Shown: in pieces, positions 12,753 to 23,439 of the stretch | Layout: the number at the start of each line of letters is the position of its first letter | Numbering within the stretch: the first letter of the stretch is position 1 | From: Cyclospora cayetanensis | Taxonomy: Eukaryota; Apicomplexa; Conoidasida; Eucoccidiorida; Eimeriidae | Reading direction: 5' to 3' | Assembly (NCBI RefSeq): GCF_002999335.1 | Contig: NW_020312070.1 | Location: forward strand, 248,001-312,000 | Length of the DNA: 64,000 nucleotides | Program-made: the position numbers and the translations under genes | Notes under the pieces: generated by a model | Database searches by the model: none | What the model was told of the DNA's origin: nothing | The model's input: only the letters and a program-made list of their open reading frames with translations

Positions 12753-13189
12753 CTAACGCGAAATGTGCAGCAAAGAACATATTTGAGCTAACAAATTCAG
12801 TTCTCAGCTCTCTGCCAGGTTAAATTAACGTATGCTGTAGGTGCTCAAGTGAAGCTTCGTCTGCTACAATGCTTCCATTCTATCCTGTTCCTCGACTGAC
12901 AAGTGTTTTGGCTTCTTATTGGAACTGCTTTTCCGTTTCTTTGGCTCGTGGAGAGTAGGGATTGGGCCGCAACTCTTCGGCTCTCCTGCACGTCGTTGGT
13001 TGCCACAGCCAGGTACCGAGCACGACTGGGTCCGTTTTCAAATAGCGGGGAAATGCAGCGAGCCAAGCTGCATTCCAATACTTTCTGCTACACCAGTTAT
13101 GCATGATTAAGGAGAATCAACACAGTGATTAATTGGCTTGTCTGTAAGTATATATGATTTACTGCATACTGGATTTAGTTAGTAAAAGA

Positions 13190-13330
13190 AGGTTTCATGT
13201 GTGCTAGATGCTATTCGCGACTAGCTGTGGATGCTCGTAGTTCATAGAAAGTGCGGGCGACTGCGCGCAACCTGGATGTCTCTTCTCCTTTATTCCAGAA
13301 ATGCTGAGAGGCGTGGGCAGGGGAAGGCGG
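13190..13330 (+). repeat. Dispersed repeat family R3, copy
   Basis: Contains GACTAGCTGTGGATGCTCG preceded by a TGCTAGATGCTAT motif. This aligns with AACTAGCTGTGAATGCTTGG at 61,170 and with the reverse complement of 47,990-48,030. Confidence 0.6.
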
Positions 13331-14073
13331 AAGCATTTACGAGAAGCCCTCGACAACTATCGGCAATGCTGGCATCTGACCTGGAGTCGAGCGTCTCCCT
13401 ACAGAGACCGTCAGATGGCGCGTTGTAGAGAGGACGTGTGTGCGAACGAGAGCTGGCCACTATGTTGTCAGACTAGCAAAGCTCATAAGGTATGCAAGAC
13501 TTGAGATAAAGTAAGCAAGCACATAAGGAAGAGAAAATAAATTTGATTAGGGTACTCTCCGAGGCGCAGCGGCCTGTACGGGCGGCCTGGAGTACTGGGG
13601 CTGCATGCGGCACCGAGTCGTCTGCCTCCAAAGTCGGGGGGTTGAGGAGGGGAAGAAGTTTGACAAGACTATTTTGAAAAGGGTTAAGGGTACATAGAAC
13701 AGTTGTGAGCCGCCTCTACATGCAGCCCCTCCTGCTATCCGACTGGCTGCGCGTAGCAGGGGTCTACGCCGCTCGAGATGCACAGCATTCTGTCTTCTTG
13801 ATATCTTGACCATTTACTGGAAACCGTTTCTCTACCCCTTATTGGATTTCTGTATATTAAGGGCTGACTTCTGCTTGCGTAACGCTACAGAGAGGTCGTC
13901 GGGGACTCCCGACCCTCTCTTCGTGCGGCGGTTGACTGTTCAGCTCCGGCGCTCCTCTATCCACTCTAAGGGCCTGTGGGGCTTGTCATCACTCCCTTTT
14001 CCGGAACTCATCAGCGTGCTGCTGAGGGGCACATCTGTTACACCCAGAGCGTGGGGTCGCCTTACCCGCAGAA

Positions 14074-15176
14074 ATGGACGGCAGCTTCCAGCCACCGCAT
14101 GGCGCCGCTGCAGGCCTTCCAGGGGGTCCCCCACCCATAGTTGCGGGGCCTCCCCCTCTAGCAGGCATGCCGTCTGGAGGCTTCCCAGGGGGCCCCTCCA
14201 CCGGCGGACCGCTTCCCCATTTGTTGCCGGGCTTGCCGTATGGCGCGCAGCCTTTGTTACCCCATGGCGGGGGGCCTGGTTTCGCTGCTCCCCCCTTAGG
14301 CCCCCCGCATGCACTAGGCCCCTCAGCTGGGGGCCCCGAAGAAGGCGGGGGCCCTTCAGGGGCCCCTCCATCGTGGACTCTGGAGGGTCGCGGTCGGGCA
14401 GAAGCAACCCCACGCCAGGGTGTCGCGGGAGGCCGAAATCTCTACATCCACAACGTGTCTAAGGAGGCGCGAGAAGCAGACGTGAAGGCGTTTTTCTCTC
14501 AGTGCGGAGAGGTTGAGAGTGTGGCCCTTAGAGTGAATCAAAGGGTGGGGCCAAATGCGGTGTATGCGTTCGTCCTCTACAAGAGTCCGGAGGATGCTAG
14601 GCTCTGCTTTGAGACCCTCAACGGCAAAACATTCAGTAAGCGGCCGTGCGTGATGTATTAGATCCGCCTAGTGCAGCTAGGGATTCACGCAGGATGTCGG
14701 TTTTGTGACATGCGGACTGCCCGCGGGTCAGTCTGTGAGGACTGCTTTTCAGGTAGTTGTTCTGAGTCGTTTCGGGTTGTGCTTCGGTCCGTGCGTTTTG
14801 CGCTGCTTGCTTCCGAACGTTCGCCCATTTGTTGCAGTGTATGTGGTGCGACTTGCGACTGTGCGTGTGTACTACACACGGTTGCATTAATGCCTCGGTA
14901 CTCTTTGGGTGCTGCTGGTTTCTTGCTGGCTGCTTCTCAGTGGGCCGCTGCATCCGCGTGGAGTACCAGAGGGGGCGCACAGGCGGTCGCAGCAGCGCCG
15001 CAGATGATGCTGCGTCTGAAGCGAGTAGCGAGGTGTATCCATCCGGTACTGGTGGTGTGGGGGGGGGGGGGCCCCTAGCACAAGCAATACAAGAGGGCCT
15101 CCTAGGGGCAAACAGCCGGAGAGGGGAGCACCCGGAAGCAGCAGAGATTGGGAAAGACGAGACCGACAAGGCCTGA
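14074..15176 (+). CDS. RRM protein; probable 5' part of a Spen-family gene
   Basis: Exon 1 (14,074-14,635) starts with about 115 residues rich in Pro and Gly, then an RNA-recognition motif. RNP2 is NLYIHNV and RNP1 lies in NAVYAFVLYK. The exon ends one base into a codon. A GTAAGC donor and TTCTCAG acceptor join it to exon 2 at 14,941, restoring the RRM end as NGKTFMGRCIRVEYQRG. Unspliced, the frame ends four residues after the donor, so the splice is compelling. With a terminal exon to 15,176 the product is 265 residues. However, a donor after 15,032 (GAG|GTGTAT) and a good small exon at 15,303-15,368 (starting EEERRDNRESSRSKDW) suggest the gene continues to the SPOC exons downstream. A CCCGCAG just before the ATG could also be an acceptor, so an upstream exon is not excluded. 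Confidence 0.82.
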
Positions 15177-15302
15177 GATCCGCGGTGAGAGTTCTCCCCT
15201 TCAGCGCCAGGTGTGAGGCGCACATTGAAAGCAGCTAGTGGGCAAGGGGAGCGGCGTCCAGAGAGGTCACCCTGTTTCGAAGATTTTAGGCTTTGCGTGC
15301 AG

Positions 15303-15368
15303 GAGGAAGAGCGGAGGGATAATAGGGAGTCCTCTAGATCGAAGGATTGGGGCCATGAAGAAGATGCG
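15303..15368 (+). CDS. Probable 22-codon internal exon (charged linker)
   Basis: Bounded by GCGTGCAG and GTGAGTG in matching phase 0. It encodes a charged stretch ending SKDWGHEEDA. It is too short to be a gene by itself and lies between the RRM and SPOC exons on the same strand, so it is read as a linker exon of one gene. Further exons between 15,500 and 16,300 are likely (for example CAG-rich DNA from 15,998), but their frame is ambiguous. Confidence 0.5.
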
Positions 15369-16395
15369 GTGAGTGTTTTTGACGAAGATGGCGGACTTAT
15401 GCCATATCAATTTCATGGTTTTTGGAGAGAACCTGCGACTCTTCTTAGTTTGACCTCGTTTAAGTGCCCTCTGCATGTCGGCTTTAACGTGCGTGGCTTC
15501 AGGATTTGGAGGAGCCAGGGTGTAGCATGCAGCAACCTACCAGCCAGAGATGTTTCTACAGGACGGCATTGTGTATAGAGACGCAGACAATTGGGGAGCG
15601 CAGGGTTGGAGCAGTGCGGCTGTTCGCTTGACTATTGTTGGGGGGGCGGGAGGGGGTTGTACTCATTGTGTACTCTATATATACAGTGCTGTCGAGTTCG
15701 TGTGTGTTTGTGTGTCTACGTGGGGTATGGCAAGAGCGGCGCTTTCTAAGTGCTGTAGTGCCTTGGGTGTGTGGACCAGAGATAGAAGCGACGGAAAACC
15801 GACAGAAGTGTATCTGTGAAGGTTGAGCATAGAGGCCTGAGTGTAGGGAAAAGGGGATGTTTCGGAGAGAGCTCTGTCCCGTGGCTGTGCGCGTGTGCAT
15901 ACGACCATCATGTGCGAGGGGTTTGATGGGATGCTTCTGTTGTGGCATGTGTGGTGGCTGCAGTTTTATCGGAGGGACGGCCCCAACGATCTTGTGGCAA
16001 TGCAGCAGCAGCAGCAACAGCATCTGAAGGTGGATGCTCCTGCTTCCCGCGAGCCGCTGCTGCTTTTCCCACTGTTGCAGCACCATCGAGCGCGTCAAGG
16101 CCTCTCTTCCCCGAAAGCCTTTGCAACTGGCGGTGCAACTGGCATGGCTGCCTCAGTATCGGGGGGCACCAAAGGTAGTTCCAGTGGCGCTGGAGCCCAG
16201 TGGCGCTGGTGTTTGGGGAGGAACGACCGGAAGAAGGTTGTCGTTTTCGCTCTATGCTTGCAGGGCAAAGTGCCCCTAGAGACGCAACAAGTAATAATTA
16301 TCCCTTGTTGTGGTACTGCGGGTGCGGGTTTCCCATTCCTTATGCGTCTGCTCTGCGTGGAGCTGCTGTGGGGGCTACTTGCGGATCCGCCGTCT

Positions 16396-16442
16396 CGTAT
16401 ATGCACATCTATATATACATACATATATATATGTATATGCAC
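16396..16442. repeat. TA-rich microsatellite in a putative intron
   Basis: Units of TATATACA/TATATATG form a near-palindrome bounded by TATGCACA on both sides. It resembles the TA-rich intron of the exportin-like gene at 3060-3123. Confidence 0.7.
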
Positions 16443-16560
16443 AGCTCAACCTGCTGCTGCTGCCGTCATTTCTTCGGCAGCACCGGCTAGCCTCATTCGC
16501 CTCCACTCCCGATGCTGTTTGTGACACTGGGGGTTTCGGACTGACTTGCGTGTGGCGGCC

Positions 16561-17804
16561 GTGCAGTTGCAAAGCCTTCTAAATGTCAGCCATCGAAGCA
16601 AGTGCGACGAACTCGCGTCTAAGCCAATGGAAGCGGCGGTCCTTCTGCAACCCGCAACCCCAGAAAACGAGGCACCCTTCCAGGAATATGTCTCTTACTT
16701 TAGGTCCAAAGAGAGGGTAGGCCTCGACGTCGCTCACAACAGACGGCTGCTAGATGCACGGATGCTCTTCTCGTACTTCTGCGACATGCGGTCTACTGGA
16801 TGCGTTGTGGGCGGCATGGCTGCTGACATGCAACTTCGCCGCGTGTGTGTGTTGTGCTTTTTGCCATGCATTTGCAGGCAGGAGTCGCCTGTCTCCCAGG
16901 TGGCGTGTATTTGTATTTGGTGCCACCTGGATTCCAAGTCTTTGACAAATATAGGCCGCTCTTTCCACTACATCTTCGGAACAGCAACGCGGTGTATGCG
17001 CTTTCCCGCCGCTGCCGTCACCTGGGTTGGCTTTGCTCTTGCTGCTACTGTACACTTGACAGGCCTCGGGGGCGGTGCCTATTAGTTGCTCATGAATTTG
17101 ACGGGCCGGTTCTACGGTGGCTAGACTCCATGAACTGCATTGGATGTGGGACTGGATTTGTTGTGTCTTGCAGAATGGTCGGGCTTCTCGGCCCCCCTCC
17201 CACTGCGGCAGGTGCAAGTGCTGCTACCGGCACCGCACAAGCGGCAAATGAACAGCAACAGCAGCAGTGGCAACAGCAACAATCCCCAGGAGCTGCACCA
17301 CAGCAGTCGTGGCAGCAGTTGGAAGGCCCTCCTGCACACCAGCAGTCGCAGCAGCAAGCCTGGCAGCAGCCGCCCCAACAGCAACAGTCTTGGGAGCAGC
17401 AGCAGCAGCAGCCTCAGCAGCAACAGCAGTCATGGCAGCAACCGCAACTTCATCCATCGTGGCCGCAGCAGCAGCAGCAACAACCTCAAGTCAAGCAGCA
17501 ACCAGCCTCCGCACAGCCGTGGCAACAGCCGCCGCAGCAGCAGCAGCCGCCTCAGCAGCAGCAGTGGGCTTCCGAGCCGATGCAGCATCAACAACAGCAA
17601 ATGCCTGCGATGCAGCAGCCGCAGCAACAGCAACAATGGCAGCTGCAGCAGCCGCAGTCGTCATGGCAGCAGCCGCAGCAGCATCAAGGTGGTGCTACTC
17701 AGGGCAACACCCAGGAGCATCAGCAGCAGGACGGGCCCACTGGGGGGATTAGCTGGATGCAGCAACTGAGCAACATGGCGGCTTTCTTAGGGGCAAAAAA
17801 ATAG
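16561..17804 (+). CDS. SPOC domain plus Gln-rich tail; probable 3' part of the Spen-family gene
   Basis: The exon at about 16,565-16,716, after GCCGTGCAG, reads NVSHRSKCDELASKPMEAAV and EYVSYFRSKER. A GGTAGGCC donor and TTTGCAG acceptor join it in phase 0 at 16,878 to AGVACLPGGVYLYLVPPGF. Together this is the SPOC pattern, in which a Ser-His/Ala-Arg-Thr-x-x-(D)EL segment precedes a (Y)LRSK(D/E)R-AGV-x-x-LP-GG-x-LYLVPP segment. SPOC domains bind phosphorylated peptides in Spen-family transcription and RNA-processing regulators. After the SPOC comes about 180 residues of Gln with Trp, Pro and Ser, ending ISWMQQLSNMAAFLGAKK at the stop at 17,804. The terminal exon is open from 16,878; a further intron around 17,010-17,175 is possible but phase was not resolved. 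The beginning of the SPOC lies upstream, probably near 16,150-16,260. Confidence 0.72.
17253..17690 (+). repeat. CAG/CAA-rich coding tract (poly-Gln with Trp)
   Basis: Dense CAG/CAA triplets encode Gln runs broken by Trp and Pro at fairly regular spacing (patterns such as SWQQ and PWQQPPQQ). The frame is open for the whole stretch and ends in a well-formed C-terminus, so it is coding rather than noise. Confidence 0.85.
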
Positions 17805-19225
17805 GGTCACTCTGTCACAATAGATGCTACTGGCGTGTCTGGTGCAACTGGCGTTAGTGCTGTAGCAGCAGGGAGCGCCTCGCCAGTCAACAGGAGGTCC
17901 TGCCATTGGACTGATGGGCATCAAGTGGGTTTCGAATTTTGGGTAGCAGATTATCGGCTGTGGAGCCCTCGGGGGTAGCGAACACTCCTGCCACCTTTCC
18001 AAATGGCTTCACTAGCGGCAGCTGTTGTTGCCCGTTTGAAGCTACGGGCTGCTGGGGGTGCACCTGCGTGCTACCCTCACAGGTTGCCGCCTTCCGGTGG
18101 AGTTAAGATGCGGGCAGCGGTACCTTTTAGACGTAGGGGGCCCTACTGCCACCAGGGGAGCTGCAGAGAGGCAGGGGCCAAAGCGACGGTAGGGGAGTCC
18201 GGTGCACATCCCATGTTGATGCAGCCCCACAGCGTGAAACTGCCCAAGGGGGCAAAACCTGAAAAAGAATCAAGGGTCCAGGGAAACCAGAGATGGGCAG
18301 ACAATAGAGAGAGTCGGTGTTCTGGACACGAACATGCGGGAAGGACAGGCGGCAAACGGGACTGTGGGGGAGTGCACTGCATGTAAGTATATCATCAGAG
18401 GTTCAGCAGAAGGGAAGGGCGAACGGGAGCAGGAACGAGGCAGAGTGTACGATTTAGGATGTCGAAATGCGAGCAGTCGGAATGGGAGCGGTAGGAGCAC
18501 ATGCGTGGCAATCTGATACGGGTGGCATAGATGTCCATTCGAAGTGCGATACAGGCGCTGCGATGAAGAGAGCTCTCGCCAATCCTTGCTTTTCTGTGTC
18601 TTCATCACGCCCTCTGTGCGGGTTAGTCCTGGATTCACTACGAAGGAAGACTATCGAGACGGGTCGTCGGGATATAAGACAGAGGGACCTAGTGGCGTAG
18701 GATGCTGCTGCTTAAGAGAAGAGGCAACGAAGAGCAATACATGGGCTGAAACAAAAAGGGCTCACTTAAACTGCAAGATAGTGTATACGGCACTTCAGGT
18801 TAATGGCCCAGGCGCGCCCCTTTGCTGCTTTTTTCGCCGCCTTTTCACCCAGTAAGAAGGGGCCATTTTTCAGCGACTTATCCTGCATGCCGTGTCGTAC
18901 TTTCTAACTCTCGACTTTGTAATGAGGCTCTCCGGGCCCCCGTAACTCTCTGTGTTGCTGTCCGGGCTTTACTGTCTCTAAAAGGCTCCTAATACGCCTT
19001 GCAGCTAAGCATAGAAAATATATTTCCGAAGGGAGTTTCTGTCTCTTGCCTTCACATGGATCGGGTGAATAACTCCACAGGATGGCAGCACCACCCGGTG
19101 ATCGAGTTTCCGGAGTCTTATGCCACAAAGGGTATTTAGGGTGTCTGTTTTTCCTCGCCCCTGCAGATGCCGGCCACTAAGCCCCTGGCACCCCTAATAC
19201 GCGTGATTGCCTTCCCCCACCTAGC
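17805..19225. other. Intergenic stretch between convergent genes
   Basis: This lies between the 3' ends of the SPOC gene (plus) and the TRM9 gene (minus). Open frames here show neither domain nor credible splice context. It presumably holds both 3' untranslated regions. Confidence 0.55.
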
Positions 19226-21088
19226 CTATGTGTCAATGCGTCGCTCTAGCAGCACAGCCCAATTGTTTGTGTCATTCCAGCAGTCAAGAACCTTCACGCG
19301 CTGCTCTTGCGCACAAAGGCCCAATAACTCGTCCTGTGTAAAGACTCTGTAGTACCTGTATACCGTCTCATCGCCCAATGTGTCCGACGCCTCAGGCACA
19401 CAAGAGGGGCCCTGAAGGGGTCCGGAGAAACCCCCTGCTTCGTTTCCACCATCCGCGTCAGCAGGTGCGCGTGACTGTTCAAAACGCTTCTGGTAGACCC
19501 AAGGTACCAACACTGAAGCAAGCACAGCAGAATCCCGCAACTCTACCTATTGAGGGGAAACGTCTATTTATAGCTACCCGATGCGGCAGATCAGTACAGC
19601 GACACTGCCAGAGATGCGCACGAGTAAAATGCAAGTAACAGATGAACAATGTTCTTAGCAGCAACAGCAGCAGCATTTGACCGTCTTGGCTTGGAAATCT
19701 TCGTTCCCCGACGCTCCCCGCCTCATGCTGCAGTGCCCTGCAAGTCCGAACGCATTCCAGTGAGCCAGGTAGATGGGCAAACACACTTAGTGAATGCAGA
19801 AAGGTTCGGGTCTATGGTGTACAGGTGTGAGCGCACCATACGTAAATCAGGATACGCCCTCCAGGACGTGTAATTCGAGCCAATTCCCCGAGTGCGTGCA
19901 ACCTGCAAAAAAAAATCGGCAGTAGCGCTCACTCCAACTGCGACAACAAAGGCAGCTGAGGCACAAGCACAGCACTTAGCGCAGGAAACACTATCTTCAG
20001 AGATATTCTTGCTGACCTCCTGGCCTCAGTCGTGAGGTGGTGGAGTACTGCAATGCAGAGAACGCCATCAGCAATGCCTGAACGCATAGCCAAACACACG
20101 CTCGATAGTCGTGTATTACGGGGAAGCTTCCAGAGTATACTGTCTCAGCACTTAGCAGCAGCTCTTAGGCCTATGCCGCATGTGCTTTCTCACCGTCTCG
20201 TATTGGCGTGTGCAAGCAGTCTGCCTGGATCAAACGAGGCCCCAAGCCACCCTGGTGATGTTGGGAGGCGCAACGTAGCAGCTCCTTAGACCTATCGATT
20301 CCGATGGACAAGCAGCTGAAGGCCCTTGAGGCACTGCAGCCCTCGCTATCGTCATTGTTGGTGTTGCAGATACCAGGCCTGCAGTGGAGGTACTTTCCAT
20401 TCCCGCAACCGACGTCCACCAGGAGTGCATCCGGTGCAAGCGACTCAATGAAGGCGGCTACGCGAGGCCACGGTCGGTTCCTATGTAGACAGACACTCTT
20501 CAGAGAAGCTATATCTGCTGAATTCTCACTGTTTCCACATTAGTGCGACATTTTGTAGCTCTTACATGCACTGTGTGCTACGACGGCTGCCCCCTCAACT
20601 CACGTGCTGCCACGGGCGGCTTTTAGCCGCCGCAGGATGCCTCCAAAGATGCCCCGCCATGCAGCAGCAAAGAGGGCTTGTTGAATGCATGCAACAGTGA
20701 AAAATCAAAGGGCTGACTTTGAGAAACCAGATATTTCTCTGCACACCTGAGTAACATTACCGGGTAACAGTTTACGGTTAAGGGCTAGGTACCTGGTGTG
20801 ATTGAAGTGTGGCGCGATTTTCTCATAAATATAGTCAACATGCTGCCGCTCGAGTGCAGCTCCTAGCAGCTCAGGGGGTACGGCCACAGACTCAGGGCGT
20901 GAAGGCGCCTTTTGCTGCCGCTGCCGTCGAGGATGCCCACGTCGGCGATGCTGTTTGCAATCCTGATGCCCATCCGCAGGTTCTAAATGATGCTGTTGCT
21001 CTGGAGGAGTGTGCTGCCGCCGCTGAGAATCCCGCTGTGGCCCCTCATCGCTGGGGGCCTCAGCAGCCAAAGTGGCCCTCATCGACAT
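19226..21088 (-). CDS. TRM9: tRNA wobble-uridine carboxymethyl methyltransferase (TRM9/ALKBH8 type)
   Basis: TRM9 makes mcm5U at the tRNA wobble position from cm5U, using S-adenosylmethionine with the TRM112 partner. Six exons join in phase: 21,088-20,793; 20,480-20,194; 20,077-20,017; 19,902-19,837; 19,737-19,682; 19,512-19,226, giving 350 residues. Family signatures appear in order. VDYIYEKIAPHFNHTRNRPW spans the exon 1/2 join. DVGCGNGKYLH is SAM motif I and IGIDRSKELL is motif II. IRDGIADGVLCIAVLHHLTT follows across the exon 2/3 join, then ELARITRPGGRILIYVWAL across exon 4/5, SQDVLVPWVYQK across exon 5/6, and RYYRVFTQDELLGLC near the end. Every junction restores a family motif, so the model is strong. 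The N-terminal 75 residues are an Arg/Gln-rich extension that most family members lack. There is no alkB domain, so it is TRM9-like rather than the fused animal ALKBH8. Confidence 0.94.
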
Positions 21089-21180
21089 GGAATGATCTCT
21101 ACCGTCTCAGCAACAGCAACGCAGCGCTAGGATGACAGATCTTACTGGATAAAATCGCAAGTGGAAGAGCGCGTTCGCTC

Positions 21181-21204
21181 TGTATACATACATATACATA
21201 AATA
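21181..21204. repeat. Short TA-rich microsatellite upstream of TRM9
   Basis: TATACATACATATACATAAATA lies about 100 bases upstream of the TRM9 start codon on the opposite strand sense. It could sit in the promoter or 5' untranslated region; nothing more can be said. Confidence 0.5.
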
Positions 21205-21399
21205 TGGATCAAAGTGTGTCCGAGGCCAAGAAGGCTGGACAGGGGGTCCTCGGGGGGCAGGTGCAAGGAGTGACTCTATGTGCTCCCAGGTGGTTTATTA
21301 TTGCGGAAGTCCACAGAATTCAAACCATGTTGGAAAAAAAACAAAAAGCTTGCCTGATGAAACAAACTCCCAAAGGCCTAAAGGGTAGAACCGCATCTA

Positions 21400-21480
21400 T
21401 GGATCCTTGGACAGCCGGATGGACCTCCATGGGATGTGGGCCCCAATGGGATATGGGCCCCCATGGGCCCCCGGAAGCTT
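21400..21480. repeat. GGGCCC-rich short imperfect repeats
   Basis: Three to four imperfect copies of a CCATGGGATGTGGGCCCC-like unit occur in a row. Each carries a self-complementary GGGCCC or CCATGG core. Confidence 0.6.
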
Positions 21481-21639
21481 ATCAAATGTAGCAAATACTG
21501 TGGAAGCCCAGGGATTCCGGTGTTTCTATGGCAATTAAAGCACAATGTAACCCTTGCAAACCTTACATTTATCGGATTGCCAATCAAAATTATTGGAGAT
21601 TAGTCTGAGGCCCACTGCCGGGTAGCTCGGGAGTTTACC

Positions 21640-22422
21640 TTGGTGGTTGAGTCTCCAGAATCAGACGTGGCACCCGGGACCTTCAGCAGCAGTGCCAGAA
21701 ACTGCGGCTCCAATTGTGGCGACAAGGACAATGAAAACAACTGCGTGAGCAGCAGCTTCAGCGGCGGCTCGAGCACTAAGGGAAAGGAACGCATCAAGGA
21801 CTCAGCTATTTCGCATTAATAGTATGGGCAGCATTTCTCAGTTGCTGCCGTTACCAGAAGCAGCATAGCCAGCTGCAGAAAGTTTGTGTAGCTAGTATGT
21901 TACGCTCTAGTTTGGCTGTACGTTTAGCCAGTCCACGTGAATCATCGCCTCAGACCGGCACAGCTGTTGTTGTTTCGACTCAGGGTTCTTTTGTACACAC
22001 ACACTGGTAAAAGCATTGGAGTGACGGCAGCCCGCCGGTTCTGCCTTAGCAGTCCAAAGAACTTCTGGAGCTACTTCAGCACAAAATAGACCCATAAGAA
22101 GCAGGTGCGTCTGCCGCTGCTGCAGCTGTAGGTGACAAAGTTCAAGTGGCACAAACGTGGAGGCGCCGCCTTTAGATGATAACGCGGTAGTGGAGAGCGC
22201 AGCGACTGATCAGCAGCAACATGCGGTCATGCTGCATGCAGGCACCAAGCACCTGCGACCGTGTTTTGCCGTTCTTTGTAGATGAGGGGGCACGTATGAT
22301 GTGCCTTCTTTTGAGGGAGGGCATTTGCAAGACCTTCTTGAATGACTCACATAGGCCTCCAGGACTACCTAGTGAGTTCCTGGCCTCAAACTTAAATTGA
22401 TGCTTCAAGGAAGAAAGCCAAC
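21640..22422 (-). CDS. Exons of an unrecognised protein (5' end not found)
   Basis: Three minus-strand stretches look coding. The first starts after CTACTGCAG at 22,422 and reads GWLSSLKHQFKFEARNSLG and further through SFKKVLQMPSLKRRH. The second starts after GCTGATCAG near 22,200 and includes FVPLELCHLQLQQRQTHLLL and FCAEVAPEVLWTAKAE to about 22,025. The third, at about 21,785-21,640, reads SPQLEPQFLALLLKVPG and ends DSTTK before GTAAACTCC. They share strand and spacing typical of this genome. I recognise no domain. The protein is Leu/Gln-rich and mostly helical in character. No start codon or upstream exon was identified, and the exon at 21.64 kb may not be the last. Confidence 0.45.
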
Positions 22423-23439
22423 CTGCAGTAGTGGGGAACCTTCAGGAGGCTCATTTAGCCTCTGTTGCTGGTGCAAAAGCCACAGGGGCCGACTGCGCCT
22501 CTCTATTTACAGCAAAGGAGCTTTTCAGGAGGCCCGACTGCCCTCTTGTTGCTAAAAGCCACGGTGAACCAGGGGCCCTGGGTCAGCAACAACAGCACCA
22601 ATCAAGTGGAAATGTCAGCCTGAAGCTTCCTGTAAACTGAGAGCCTATCTCACGGGGACTATAAAATATCAGAGCAACTTGTGAAGCGGTCACAACGGCT
22701 GCAAAAGAGAATGGCCGGGGTTTTGTGTGCTCGCAGTCTGTCGCCTACGCCATAGTTGCTCAATTCACCATTCCACGTCCGGTGCCGTGTACGCCAACTG
22801 AGGCCTTCAAAGCTTCAGAGCAAGCGTTTTTCGATTGCTCTCTTCAGCTATACCAGTTACTCTACAGCCTTAGAGCTTGAATCTTCCAGCAGTTTAGGCG
22901 CAAAAGATTTGATTTCTGAAAAATATAATAATTATGCTCTGGTCAATGTTTGTTTGAGCGTGATAGCCTGTGTTACTCCTCTCAGGGGCTCTGTGTACGT
23001 AGGGGCTGTGGTTTGAGGTTACCCATATAACTCTACGAAAAACTTCTTCTCGATCTTTCCGCTTCTATGACTGCACTATGTGCTTCCTGGTTTCTTATAC
23101 TGTTTCCTTCTAGCCTCCACGCATGGCCAGAGCACCCGGACTACGGTATTCGCACAGCTCCTTCATCTCACTTTAAATTGCTTGCGCTGGTCCGGGGGGC
23201 CGAATCCGGCCAGGTGGCTACAGCGGTCGATAGTCAGACAACACCAGACGAGGTCCACAACGAACAAAAATCGACAACCAAATTTCAACGCAAACGCAAT
23301 TCGGTGCCCTATGGGGAGCACCTACGGGAATACTCGGCGTAACGGCTGTGCTCCTACTCCAGAACTCATAGGTGCCATGCAACGACTTCTTTATCAGAGT
23401 ATTTGAGTGAGACTTAAGTAAAAAACTAGAAGAAATGGG

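Larger units (their letters stand above)
7645..14073. other. Repeat-poor, gene-free segment with retroelement relics
   Basis: CAG triplet runs stop abruptly after the exportin-like start codon. No open frame beyond about 90 codons looks coding until the RRM gene. The content is a decayed Ty3/gypsy pol (about 10,030-11,800), a block shared with 55,480-55,660, and LTR-like repeats at 12,540-12,690 and 13,190-13,330. The first kilobase (about 7,650-9,000) shows nothing I can identify beyond the presumed promoter of the exportin-like gene. Confidence 0.7.

Noticed and set aside
13806..14462. A 218-codon open frame overlapping the RRM gene
   Set aside because: Arg/Pro/Ser-rich shadow of the RRM gene's Pro/Gly-rich region; no motif. 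The RRM frame has RNP1 and RNP2 and a supporting splice.
17140..17769. Ser/Asn-rich and Ala-rich frames over the CAG tract at 17.2-17.7 kb
   Set aside because: CAG runs read as Ser or Ala in the other frames. Only the Gln frame connects to the SPOC exon and ends in a sensible C-terminus.
21384..21480. CRISPR-like or tandem array from repeated GGGCCC/CCATGG units
   Set aside because: Only three or four imperfect copies with no regular spacers, and the organism is eukaryotic.
23067..23342. Small secreted protein gene with hydrophobic leader
   Set aside because: The leader is plausible, but the remaining 75 residues match nothing, an overlapping frame is equally open, and the retroelement relic starts about 100 bases later.
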